A DNA stretch of 64,000 bases. It comes from JBLMYQ01 sp050258375. Its GTDB lineage: Bacteria > Bacillota > Clostridia > Acetivibrionales > UBA4821. The stretch covers positions 68,254-132,253 of the forward strand of contig JBLMYQ010000051.1 of assembly GCA_050258375.1 (NCBI GenBank). Direction: 5' to 3'. Both the position numbers and the translations under genes were made by a program. The notes below the pieces were generated by a model, which searched no databases, had not been told where the DNA came from, and saw nothing but the letters and a program-made list of their open reading frames with translations. Below, one piece after another: positions 26,861 through 38,000 of this stretch; within the stretch, counting starts at the first letter, position 1, and every line of letters starts with the position of its first letter.

Positions 26861-28697
26861 CGCATATTCCCCCTTCAAACAAAGCCGCTCCACACCCTGC
26901 ACATGACTGCCTGCAATTAGGCGTAACTTTTCCTTCAAGTGCATTTTCAAGCTCTTTTTCAAAGAAGGTTTTTGATATTCCAATATCAATAGGCTCCCAC
27001 GGAAGAATTTCGTCTATACTTCTTTTTCTATTAGCATAAAACATTGTCTCAACACCTGTATCTTTAAATGCTTCCATCCATTTTTCAAAATCAAAGTACT
27101 CATTCCATCCATCAAACTTGCATCCCTTTTCCCATGCTTTTATAAAAACTGCACCCAACCTTCTATCCCCACGTGCAATTATTGCTTCAAGAAAGCTTAG
27201 CTTGGCATCATGCCAATTAAAAGTAATGTTTTTGTGTTTTAACTTTTCTTTGAGATATTTTTGTTTTTCAATCAAAGCTTGTATTGTATCCTGAGCTTCC
27301 CATTGAAATGGAGTAAACGGCTTAGGAACAAAATTTGAAACACTTACCGTTACATTTAATCCTTTTGCTCTTTCCTGCTTTGGAATCTTGTAGTACTCAT
27401 CAACAATAGCATATGCAAGCTCTGCTATGCCGTCAAGGTCTTCATAGGTTTCTGTTGGAAGCCCAATCATAAAGTAAAGCTTAATACTGCTCCATCCCGA
27501 TTTGAAAGCCAATGCCACTGAATCAATTATATTATCACGGTTTATTCCCTTGTTTATAACATCACGCAGTCTTTGCGACCCTGCTTCAGGGGCAAGAGTC
27601 AGCCCGCTTTTACGAACCTTTTGAGCCTTTTCCAGCAAAGCAAGTGATACTGAATCTATTCTTAATGAAGGAAGTGAAAGATTAACCTTCTTCCCTTCAG
27701 ACATCTCAAAAATTTTATTTGTTAATTCCTGAAAATTAGTATAATCGCTTGTGCTCAACGATGCCAAAGAAATTTCCTCATAGCCTGTATTATTAACTAA
27801 ACTCTCTGCAAGCTTGGTTAACCTTTCTACAGATTTTTCTCTTACCGGTCTGTAAATATATCCGGCCTGACAGAATCTGCATCCTCTGATACAACCTCTG
27901 AACAGCTCCAGCATAATCCTATCATGTACAATCTGGTTATATGGTACAACAACCTTTTCCGGATAATACACATTATCAAAATCTTTAATTATCCTTTTTC
28001 TTACCTTTGCCGGAACCGATTTATCCATTGGCTCAAATGCTTTTAGGGTTCCATCGGAATTGTATTCTATTTTATATAAAGCCGGAACATAAACCCCCGG
28101 TATTTCTGCGGCTCTTCTTAAAAAATCATCTCTTTCTCCACATGAATCCTTCCATTTGGCATATGCATCCATTATTTCATTAATAACCTCTTCTCCCTCG
28201 CCCAAAACAAAAAAATCTATTATGTCTGCAAGCGGTTCAGGATTATATGCACATGGTCCTCCAGCACAAATAAAGGGATGGCTTTTATTTCTTTCATCCC
28301 TTTTTATTGGAAGTCCGGCAAGATTAATCATATTAAGAATGTTTGAATAGCTCATTTCATACTGCAATGTAAACCCGATAAAATCAAACCTATTAAGTGC
28401 ATCCCCGGTTTCAATTGCGAACAGAGGAATACCGTTGCGTCTCATTTTTTCTTCCATATCTGTCCAAGGTGCAAAAACCCTTTCGCAGTAAGTATCTCCT
28501 CTTTGATTCAGCACATGATAGAGAATTTTCATGCCCAGATTGGACATGCCCACTTCATAAACATCAGGGAAACAAAAAGCAAATCTTATTTTAACTCCTG
28601 CCGGGTCTTTTATCACGCTGTTCCATTCCCCTCCGGTATATCTGGAAGGTTTCTCTACGCTCATAAGTATCTTGTCATCTATTTTTAAAGTCATCAA
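26853..28697 (-). CDS. TIGR03960 family B12-binding-domain radical SAM protein
   Basis: 614 residues. The N-terminal B12-binding-like region (about 30-180; FPDVYEVGMSNLGMKIL) is followed by the radical SAM core with the cluster motif CIRGCRFCQAG near residue 265. A Cys-rich tail (CRQSCAGCGA) ends the protein. Function is unknown; in clostridia it usually forms an operon with the DUF2344 gene, rng and rplU, as here. Starts at one of two adjacent ATG codons. Confidence 0.93.
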   Translation of the reverse strand: MMTLKIDDKILMSVEKPSRYTGGEWNSVIKDPAGVKIRFAFCFPDVYEVGMSNLGMKILYHVLNQRGDTYCERVFAPWTDMEEKMRRNGIPLFAIETGDALNRFDFIGFTLQYEMSYSNILNMINLAGLPIKRDERNKSHPFICAGGPCAYNPEPLADIIDFFVLGEGEEVINEIMDAYAKWKDSCGERDDFLRRAAEIPGVYVPALYKIEYNSDGTLKAFEPMDKSVPAKVRKRIIKDFDNVYYPEKVVVPYNQIVHDRIMLELFRGCIRGCRFCQAGYIYRPVREKSVERLTKLAESLVNNTGYEEISLASLSTSDYTNFQELTNKIFEMSEGKKVNLSLPSLRIDSVSLALLEKAQKVRKSGLTLAPEAGSQRLRDVINKGINRDNIIDSVALAFKSGWSSIKLYFMIGLPTETYEDLDGIAELAYAIVDEYYKIPKQERAKGLNVTVSVSNFVPKPFTPFQWEAQDTIQALIEKQKYLKEKLKHKNITFNWHDAKLSFLEAIIARGDRRLGAVFIKAWEKGCKFDGWNEYFDFEKWMEAFKDTGVETMFYANRKRSIDEILPWEPIDIGISKTFFEKELENALEGKVTPNCRQSCAGCGAALFEGGICVE

Positions 28698-28845
28698 AAA
28701 TCACCTAGTAATATAATATCTGAATAAATTGATTAAATCAAGGAAAGTATGCTCACCCGTGCAGTTTTTAATGCATATTACTGTCTAACAAGAAATTTGA
28801 AGAACGTTGTGGAGAGGGCATAGAACATCTTAATGAAGCGGAATA
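28698..28845. other. Short intergenic region
   Basis: 148 bp between the radical-SAM gene and the terminator. It contains a possible 24-codon plus-strand frame, but with no ribosome-binding site. I see no supported gene here. Confidence 0.4.
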
Positions 28846-28894
28846 AAAAGCAAATCACTTGTTCGAGCATTAGCGAATTTGTGATTTGCTTTTA
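28846..28894. terminator. Bidirectional terminator after the REC-kinase gene
   Basis: AAAAGCAAATCAC and GTGATTTGCTTTT arms; T-runs on both strands. It ends the NRPS-kinase transcription unit. Confidence 0.88.
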
Positions 28895-28916
28895 TTTTCT
28901 TCTTAACTTTTCAAGG

Positions 28917-30140
28917 TTATTCAACAGGAATTGATACAAAAAATGTAGTGCCTTGCCCTTCTTCCGATTCAACCCATATCTTGCCTCCAAATCTGCCTTT
29001 TATAATGGAAGCTGATACATATAAGCCCAACCCAGTCCCTTTAAAATCTTTTGTTGAAACCATCTGCTTAAATATTTTATCCTTAACCTGCTCAGGGATT
29101 CCTTTTCCATAGTCTTTAACACTAAATTCTATGTTATTATCTCTTTTTGTAACTTTGAAGTCTATCTGCCCACCTTTGCCTTCATATGCTTCTATGGCAT
29201 TTTTTATAAGGTTTAAAAGGACATGTGTTAAATCTTCAACCCTGCCATTCAACTCTATATCCTTGTCCACTTGGAAGTCTTTGTTCAGCAAGCAATTTTT
29301 AACCACCAGCTCCCCTTCCAGCATTATATCAATCTCAGCTTCAATAACTTTCAGAGGAAATCTTTTTGAGTCATTCGAAGATTTAATTAGTAGTGCCTGT
29401 TTGTTCACAGCATTTAAAATTTCCCCCATGCTGCGGCAGTAGCCTTTTATTTTCTCAATTTGTTCAAGCATTTCTTTTGTTAATTCATAATACTCCTGCT
29501 TCAACTCAATTTCTTCGGAAATAACATCTGCATACTTATTTACAGCACGCTCTTCTATAATTGCACTGTTTGCTATGCAAACCAGCTTGTTTGTTACGCT
29601 TTCAGCTATTCCTCCCAGCAGTTCTCCTAGCGATGCAAGTCTTTCCTGTTCAATAAGTACAGCCTGATTTTCTTTTATTGCTTTTATAGTCTGATTAGCA
29701 AGTACAACCTCTTCAAATATACGCTTGTTCTCACGAATCAGAGAACATGCTTTTACTGCCGAGGTAACCCAAAGCAGCAGCTTTTCCATACCCTCAGTCT
29801 TATCATGATAACCTTGAATATCAAGCATTTCAAGCATATCAAGCGGCGGCTTTTCTCCTGCATAGCCTGTTTGGAGAACAATAACCACCTCGCTGTTAAA
29901 CTTCCTTATCTCCTTAACAACCTGTTCTCCTGTAATCTCCGGCATAAAGTAATCAAGAAGTATAATGTCTATTTGCTGGTTTCTGACAATTTCAATTGCT
30001 TCTTTCCCACTTTGTGTACCAAGAACTTCATAACCCTCGCTTTTGAGCATCGGGACTACTAATTCTATAACCTCTTCCTGGTCATCAACAACTAAAATCC
30101 TGTATTCTTCCTTTTTAATAACCTTTTTTTCATTTGACAT
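28917..30140 (-). CDS. Hybrid REC-histidine-kinase-like protein lacking the phosphoacceptor His
   Basis: 407 residues. An N-terminal receiver domain (about 14-130) has phosphorylation site LLDYFMP and Lys/Thr positions (LQTGYAG). A helical dimerisation stretch reads LASLGELLGGIAESVTNKL. In the neighbouring kinase the same segment reads GELAGGVAHDINSPL, so the His is replaced here by Glu. The C-terminal HATPase is intact: NLIKNAIEAYEG (N box), DYGKGIPEQ (G1), GTGLGLYVS (G2). It lies 16 bp after the membrane kinase; the two probably form one signalling unit. It may be an ATP-dependent regulator or phosphatase rather than an autokinase. Confidence 0.88.
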   Translation of the reverse strand: MSNEKKVIKKEEYRILVVDDQEEVIELVVPMLKSEGYEVLGTQSGKEAIEIVRNQQIDIILLDYFMPEITGEQVVKEIRKFNSEVVIVLQTGYAGEKPPLDMLEMLDIQGYHDKTEGMEKLLLWVTSAVKACSLIRENKRIFEEVVLANQTIKAIKENQAVLIEQERLASLGELLGGIAESVTNKLVCIANSAIIEERAVNKYADVISEEIELKQEYYELTKEMLEQIEKIKGYCRSMGEILNAVNKQALLIKSSNDSKRFPLKVIEAEIDIMLEGELVVKNCLLNKDFQVDKDIELNGRVEDLTHVLLNLIKNAIEAYEGKGGQIDFKVTKRDNNIEFSVKDYGKGIPEQVKDKIFKQMVSTKDFKGTGLGLYVSASIIKGRFGGKIWVESEEGQGTTFFVSIPVE

Positions 30141-30155
30141 TTAGGCACCTCACAA

Positions 30156-32009
30156 TTAATTTTCTTTTTTAACTTTTTTTATTGGTATTGAAATATAAAA
30201 TTCAGTTCCCTTCCCTTCTTCTGTATCAAACCACATACTGCCGCTAAAATGTCCTGTTATGATTGAGTAGGATAAATACAAGCCTAGCCCAGTCCCTTGT
30301 GTACCTTTTGTTGTAAGCATTTTTGAAAATATGCCTTCCCTATATGTTTCAGGGATTCCTCCGGCAAAATCCTGTACTACTATTATTATATTATCTTCTT
30401 CCTTCCGGCTTTTCAACAGAATCTTCCCCGGTACTCCATTATATGCCTGTATCGCATTTACAACCAGGTTGGTTATTACCTGCCCAAGCTTTCCAGTATC
30501 TCCAGTCACAAGAGTTTTGTCTTCCGCTTCTATCTCTATCTCGCATCCCGCACCCTTCAATTGGTGATTAAGCAGTATTTTTATGTCTTCAAATACGGTT
30601 GATACATAGAAATCCTGTATGTTTTCACCGCTAAGATTTCTAGTATGATTCCTGATACTATTTACAATTTTCACAATCTTTTGACTTGCATTTGAACTGT
30701 TGGCTATCTGGTGCAATAATTCCTCTTCCATTTCCTTGCGTTTTTCAGGTGTTATACTCTCATCATTAAGGGAATCACGATATTTGATAAAAAGTCTCTC
30801 GACAAACATCAATCCCCCCTGTATTACTGACAAAGGGCTGTTGATATCATGTGCAACCCCTCCTGCAAGCTCGCCCAAGGATGCGAGACGGTCACGCTGC
30901 ATAAGCTGACCTTGTGTTTGTTGAACTAACTCCATGTCTTTTTTATGCTGTGTTATGTCTTTTAAAAGTATAATTGTACCTAAGTGATTGTCTTTCTTAA
31001 TGATTGGCGTGATTTCTACAGTAAAGAACTTGTCAAACTCCCCTGATATTATCTGGCTTTCAAAACTAACTGCCTTTTTCTCTTTTATTGCTTCTTTTAT
31101 TGATTCTACAAGCTTGTCCAAATCAAAATTATTGCTTTTCCCTTCGGGCTTTAATATGCTGGCAAGCGTTTCTTTCCTTCTAATTTGAAATATTTCGGAG
31201 AATATATCCACAAAGGTTTTATTATAGTCAATTACTTCTAATTCTTCATTTATAATAACATAGCTATCAGATATCTGGTCAACAACATTTTGCAAGGCTA
31301 CAGGAACTATATTGAGAAAGTCAAATTTGAATATAGCAAATGCTAAACATATTATAGGAAATGCAAATAAAACCGGATAAGGATCATATACAGAATATAA
31401 CTTTAGCGAATAGTTATTGATAGAATTACCTATAGTCCATAGGATATTAGTTATAAAAGGAATTACGCTTCCTAATACAATGAGGAGTGCTTGCTTTGAA
31501 AAAAAGCCCGAGTTTTTTATAGAAAATTTTATAAGGTAATATAATCCAAATATTATGCATCCATAATTCCAAGGTAAAAATATGAAATAAAAGTAGCTTC
31601 CAAAATTTATATCTGCGAAAGAAGAATACTCCTTAAAAAATAATCTATGGTAATCATTAGTCCATATCAATACATTTGAAAGAATAGGTATTACTAAAAA
31701 AGCTAAGTACTTATAATTAAACTTTATCTTGCTTTTTGCAAATATTACTCCTACAAATAGAAATGCAACAGGTATAAAGGTTTGCCCTAAAAATGATATA
31801 AATGATAACTTTATATTATTATCTCCCCAAAATGCTCCATATAAAATTGCAATCATAAAGCCAATATTACATATAACCGCAGACAATACTAACAAACTAA
31901 ATATATAGTTTATTTGCTTTTTAGTTTTCATTTTTAAAATGTAAAAACCTAATAATAATAAGCAAAAAATAGATATACACAATAAAAAAATATATATTTT
32001 TATTCCCAT
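30156..32009 (-). CDS. Membrane histidine kinase (7TM-PAS-HisKA-HATPase)
   Basis: 617 residues. Seven hydrophobic segments (about 5-225) resemble the 7TM N-terminus of sensor kinases. A PAS domain (about 235-350), the HisKA motif LGELAGGVAHDINSPL with an intact His, and an HATPase (NLVVNAIQAYNG, DFAGGIPET, GTGLGLYLS) follow. It lies 21 bp after the megasynthase, so the kinase pair is likely co-transcribed with it. It could sense the product or its precursor; this is inferred from gene order only. Confidence 0.92.
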   Translation of the reverse strand: MGIKIYIFLLCISIFCLLLLGFYILKMKTKKQINYIFSLLVLSAVICNIGFMIAILYGAFWGDNNIKLSFISFLGQTFIPVAFLFVGVIFAKSKIKFNYKYLAFLVIPILSNVLIWTNDYHRLFFKEYSSFADINFGSYFYFIFLPWNYGCIIFGLYYLIKFSIKNSGFFSKQALLIVLGSVIPFITNILWTIGNSINNYSLKLYSVYDPYPVLFAFPIICLAFAIFKFDFLNIVPVALQNVVDQISDSYVIINEELEVIDYNKTFVDIFSEIFQIRRKETLASILKPEGKSNNFDLDKLVESIKEAIKEKKAVSFESQIISGEFDKFFTVEITPIIKKDNHLGTIILLKDITQHKKDMELVQQTQGQLMQRDRLASLGELAGGVAHDINSPLSVIQGGLMFVERLFIKYRDSLNDESITPEKRKEMEEELLHQIANSSNASQKIVKIVNSIRNHTRNLSGENIQDFYVSTVFEDIKILLNHQLKGAGCEIEIEAEDKTLVTGDTGKLGQVITNLVVNAIQAYNGVPGKILLKSRKEEDNIIIVVQDFAGGIPETYREGIFSKMLTTKGTQGTGLGLYLSYSIITGHFSGSMWFDTEEGKGTEFYISIPIKKVKKEN

Positions 32010-32030
32010 AACATCACCTCCTATAAAAAC

Positions 32031-35000
32031 CTACTTTGTTTTTAAAAAACCTTTATGAATTAGATAATCTAAGGTTTTCTTTATGTATTCTTCATCAACT
32101 TGTGGCCATTTAAAGTTTACCTGTTTTATATAATTCTGCGTTGCATGGCTAGACAAGTTTACCCTGTAATAGTTATTTATCATGGTTTTTTCATAATTAA
32201 AATTATTAGCGATATAATCAGCCGCTTCATTATTGCTACTTTTGTGTTTAATATATTTTAAATATTCATCAAAGCGAGGCGTTTGAATAGTTTTTACATT
32301 CAGATTAAACATGTTATTAATCATCAAATACAAATCTTCTGCTTTTATATAATTATGATTATATAAATGCAGCACATTGCCATACATCTCTTCTTTCATT
32401 ATTAATTTTACAATGCCATCCGCACAGCAGTCCACGGGAGTGAATTCAATGTTTTCTTTAAATATTTCTTTGGGGATTACTCCAACTTGGATGATTGATT
32501 TCAATATATTGTAAAAGTTATTATCATTCATATTTATTTGGAATTGACCATCTGAATATCTACCGGTAATAAATCCCAATCTAAATATAACAGCATCCAG
32601 ACCGTTTTGCATTTCTCTAATAACCAAGCTCTCTGCTTCAAATTTACTTCTTATATATACGTTTTCAAGATAGTTCTGCCCTATGTATAAATCATTTTCA
32701 GTGAAAGTAGGTCTTGGGTATTTTTGCTTTACTACTAGGTCTCCAGATACACTTTCTGTAGACATATATCCAAGCTTTATGTTAAATAGTTTTGCGAAAT
32801 CTACAACTCGCTGTGTTCCAAATACATTTATCCTTTCAAATTCCGAATAATTGCCTTGATGCTTTACAAGTGCTGCTGTATGTATAACAAGGTCAATCTT
32901 TTCTCCAAGTTTATTATATTCTTCATTGGATAATCCTAACTTTTCTAACGAAACGTCACCACTTATACAAAAAATCCTTTTATCTATATATCTGTCATAT
33001 TCATGTCCAAAGTAAAAGTGAAGCAAGTCAGCAAGCCTACTTTTTGATTTGTTATACTCGCCGCGCAGCAAGCAATAAATATTAACATTTGTTTGTTTTA
33101 TTAATTCTAAAAGTATATGTATTCCTACAAAGCCTGTTGCGCCTGTTAATAAAACATTTTCGCACAAAATATTTTTATCTAAAATAATCTGAACACCTTT
33201 GTTTTTTATAATTGGAAAATCTGTTGCATGCAATTCTTTTTCTTGTGTATTTGCACCAATAATCTTGTTTGCAATCTCCCTGACTGTCGGATAATCATAA
33301 AAATCCTGCATCTTCAAGTCCCATTTATGATTTAATAATTCAGAAATTATTGTAATGATGCTTAGAGAATCTCCTCCAACTGTGAAAAAGCTATCATTAA
33401 CACCAATATTATTATTTCTTAGCTGTCTTTTCCAGCAGTTTAATATGATTTCTTCCGTGTCATTTGACGGATTATCATCATACCCAACTTTAGGAACATT
33501 GAGGCTAGACAGCAAAGCTTTCTTGTCAAGTTTTCCGTTAGGTGTTTGAGGGAAGCTATCTACTTGTACAAAGAAAGAAGGCACCATATAATTTGGGAGT
33601 TTCTTTAACAAATACTCTCTTAACTTATCAATGTCTATCTCAGAATCAGATATATAGTAAGAATACAATGTATTAGGTGAATCTGACTCTTTGCTAGCTA
33701 ATACAACTGCATCTTTTATATATTGGTATACCATCAGACAGCTTTTAATTTCGGATAGTTCAATTCTAAACCCTCTTATTTTTACTTGGTCATCAATTCT
33801 GCCAATAAACTTAATGCTTCCATCAGGCAGCCTTCTTACTAAATCACCAGTTTTATATATCTTTTGTCTATCTATAAATGGATTTTGAACATACTTTTCT
33901 GCCGTAAGCTCTGGTCTGTTAAAATACCCCCTTGCTAATCCTTCTCCTGAAATGCACAACTCACCATCGATATTAAAAGGCTGGCTTTTAACATTTTTAT
34001 TCAATATATAAAATTGGGTATTAGCAATAGGCTCTCCTAATGTTATGTTAGTTTCGTCCGTCAAATCCTTTACTGATGACCAAACTGCTGTTTCAGTTGG
34101 TCCATACATATTATAAATTCTAGCTTTTGTTTTATTCTTTAAAGCTTCAAAAAGAGGCTGCGGTAAAGCTTCTCCACCCAGCATTATAGTTCTTAAGCTA
34201 TCAAAGACTTTTTCAGCCCTTGGGTCTTCTAACAATAGTTTCATCCTTGATGGAGTCATTTGAATCATAGATACTTCGTTTTCTGCTATTACCTTTGAAA
34301 GCTCTCCCATATCTATTTGTTGGGATTCGCTGGTTAAAACGATTTTAATACCCTTGGATAAAGGAAGCCATGTTTCAAGAACAAATATGTCAAAAGATAT
34401 TGTTGTAATGCAAAGTATAACATCTTTATCATTAAAGCTAATTCGATTAGTTATTCCAGTTATAAAGTTACTTATATTTCTGTGTTCAAGCATAACCCCT
34501 TTGGGATTGCCAGTAGACCCTGATGTATAAATTACATATATCAAATCATTTGGTTTATTAAGATTTTCTAGATTACTATCGTCTCCCTGATATAAATTAT
34601 TATTATCAATTTCAATAACTTCTCCCCTGAATTGAACTTTTCCAGCAAGGTCTTTTTGAGTTAATAGAATTTTCGCTGCACTATCTTGGAGCATATACTC
34701 TATTCTTTCTTGAGGGTATTCCGGATCTATCGGAAGATAGCAGCCTCCTGACTTAAGTATAGCCAGTATCCCTATTATCATCTCAATAGAGCGTTCAACC
34801 ATTATGCCAACTATAGTGTCAGGTTTTATACCCTTGCTTCTTAGAAGGCTTGCCAATTGGTTAGCCCTTGCATTAAGCTCCCTATAGGTTAACTGCTTAT
34901 ATTCAAATACAAGCGCAATATTATCTGGCGTTCTTTCTACCTGTTCTTGAAACAACTGATGAATGGTTTTGTCCTTTGGATATTCTGCATAAGTATCATT

Positions 35001-38000
35001 AAATTGATAGAGGATTCTATTTTTTTCTTCTTTACTTAATATCTCTATATCTGAAATTAGTTTATCAGGCTGATTTGATATGTCCTCTAATATATTTAAA
35101 AAGTGTCCTTGCAGTCTCTCAATTGTGCTTTCTTCAAAAAGTTCAGTACAGTACTCGATTTCAAATTCTAATTGCTCATTCTTGTCTATCGCAGATAAGC
35201 ACATATCAAATTTGGTTTTGTTGTTCTCTATTTTAGATTGAGCAAATTTTAAATCTTTCGTTCTCATTTGAGAGACATCTGTATTTTGCAGTATAAACAT
35301 AACATCAAACAATGGATTCCTACTTAAATCACGAGGAATACTAAGTTTATCTATTAAGTGCTCGTATTGAAAATCCTGGTTTTCCAATCCCATTAGTACT
35401 GCTTCTTTTACTTTGCTTAAATATTCAGTAAAGCTATTCTTAGCATTAGGATATGTCCTTATTGGCAAGGTATTTATAAATACTCCTACAACATCTTTTA
35501 TATCAGCATGTCTCCTGCCAGAAATAGGCGTTCCGACTACTATGTCTTCCTGCCCTGTATATCTGCCAAGCAGTACATTATATGCTGAAAGCAATAGCAT
35601 AAACAAAGTGGTCTGTGTTTTATCACATATTGCTTTCAATTTTTCTACTGTATTCTTTCTAAGCGTAAAGTATTTTTTATATCCATTAAAGCTTTGCCTT
35701 GCAGGTCTTGGATAATCTGTAGGCATATTTAATACAGGTATTTCATCGTTAAACTGCTTTATCCAGTATTCTTCCTGCTTTTTGATTTTATCTGATTCGA
35801 ATAATTCATTTTGCCAATATGCAAAATCTTTATATTGAATTTTTAATGGTTCTAATTGATTCCCTTCATATAATGACAGTATCTCTTTTATCAATATACC
35901 GAAAGAGGTTCCATCAATTATTATGTGATGTATATCAACTAAAAGCACATACTTTCCTTCTGATATATCTATTAACTTTACTCTCAGTAACGGAGGATTT
36001 GATAAATCAAATACTTTAACAAAGCCTTTAGCTATTTCTTCTATTTCTTCTTCTTTTGCTTTAAATCTTAATATCTCAAATTCAACTTGGTCATATATTT
36101 TCTGCACTGGCTTTCCATGCAGTATTTCAAAACCTGTCCTTAATGTTTCATGCCTCTTTATAAATTCTTTAAATGCTTTTTCAAGCCTATTTTTATCCAG
36201 ATTCCCTTCTATTTGAATTTTGTAGCATTCATTGTACACTACTTCTTCTTCAATTTGACTTAAAATGTACATCCTTTTTTGAGCAGATGACAATTCGTAG
36301 TAATGTTGCTTATCTATAACCTTTATGTGTTCATATTGACTTTGATTTAAACCAGCTATTTTTTCCGCAAGCTTTTTTATGGTATTAGCTTGAAAAATGT
36401 CTATTAAACTAAGCTCTATATTAAACTCTTTATGTACCCTAGCTATTATTTCTACTGCACTTAATGAATCTCCGCCCAGCTCGAAGAAATTATTGTTTGT
36501 TCCTATTTTTGTGGTTCTTAATACTTTTCTCCATATTCTTGCCAGCTTTTCTTCTGTTTCATTTGTTGGAGCTTGGTATTCGGTTATTTGATTGTTTATA
36601 CCTTCATATATTGGCAATCTAAGCAGTTTCTTTCCTGTGAAATTGCTTATTGGTAAAAGGTAGTCTTTGTGCTTCGTTTTATTGAGCATTTCTATATCGC
36701 ATAATTCAAATTCTGTTACAGTTGTTTTTTTGTTTTGCTCTGATTTGTAAAAAACATTATAGCTTGTGTTATTAAATTGTTTCTGCATTTCTTTTTCTGA
36801 AATTCTATAGTGTATTTCAGATATTCCTGCTCCGTTTTTCTTCAAAAATTCATACTCAATTGTTTCTTTATCTAGTGGTGTTATGAGCTCTATCTTTTCT
36901 CCGCAGACTCCAACCAATCCAGTTATTATTAAATTGTTTTTTATGTCTTTTACGTTCTTCTCTTGAACATATCCTAACGATTTATAAAAAGCTTGCGCTC
37001 TTTCTAAATCGTTTACAACTATTTTTATTGTATTATTCTTGAATTTACTTGTATTGTTTTTGCTTTCAGGCTGATTTTCTGTTTCTACCAGTTCTATAAG
37101 GCCAACCTTTTTTATCATTATGAATGCTACTTTTCGATTACCAAACAATATTGCCGGCTTCGCATCGCTGATTATCTCATATTCTACATCCTTAATTTTT
37201 TCTAAAAATCTTTTTATGCTTGATACCCTATAGCATAAATGGTATGGCGCTTCTCCCCGTATTTCTATTATATTGTATGATGGTGATTTTTGATCAACAG
37301 GTGCAACAAGTTCGATAGGCAGGTATTTACTGCTGTTGCACATACTTAAATACGAGCTTTGCAATGAATCATATACGGAGCTTGAAATAGTATATCCGAG
37401 TGTCTTATAGTATTCCTCTGCTCCTTTTATATCTTTTACTGCTATTGCCAGATGATCAAGTGCGAATATCTCTTCTTCTTTTAGCAACTCGATTGTTTCT
37501 GAGTTCTTTTTATACATTTCATTATAGTAAAACTCTATATGCTCAACTCTTTCTGGTAAGTCATTTACCGCAATATTGTACAAAATACTCTTGCCATTTG
37601 TTTTTAGTGCAGTCCATTTTATACCTTCTATAAACTCCTGCATTGGTTTATTCTTTGCGGTTGATATGAACACAGCTTCCAGCTCTTTTTTACCCTGTTC
37701 TTGTGCATATTTCCTGATACCAGATAGTACTGCATACTCTGCTTTTCTTCCTAGTATTCTACAGCTTAGTAAGAAAGTATCTATTAATAGCTTATTATTT
37801 TCTTCTTTTAATACTATCAGACCTATTATTCCATAATCCCCGAATTTATCTGAGGCTTCAATAACAAAGCAGGTTGTTTTCTCCTCTTGCATGAGTTCTT
37901 TTATTTCTTTTTTCGTTCTTCTTATTGTACTTAAGTTGAACTGATTTGTTCTTTGGGTTAATTGTGCTACTCTCTCTATTGCTTCATCTTTTATTACCCT

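Noticed and set aside
28753..28827. Possible 24-codon plus-strand peptide
   Set aside because: No Shine-Dalgarno, no similarity recognised, and it lies next to a terminator; not supported.
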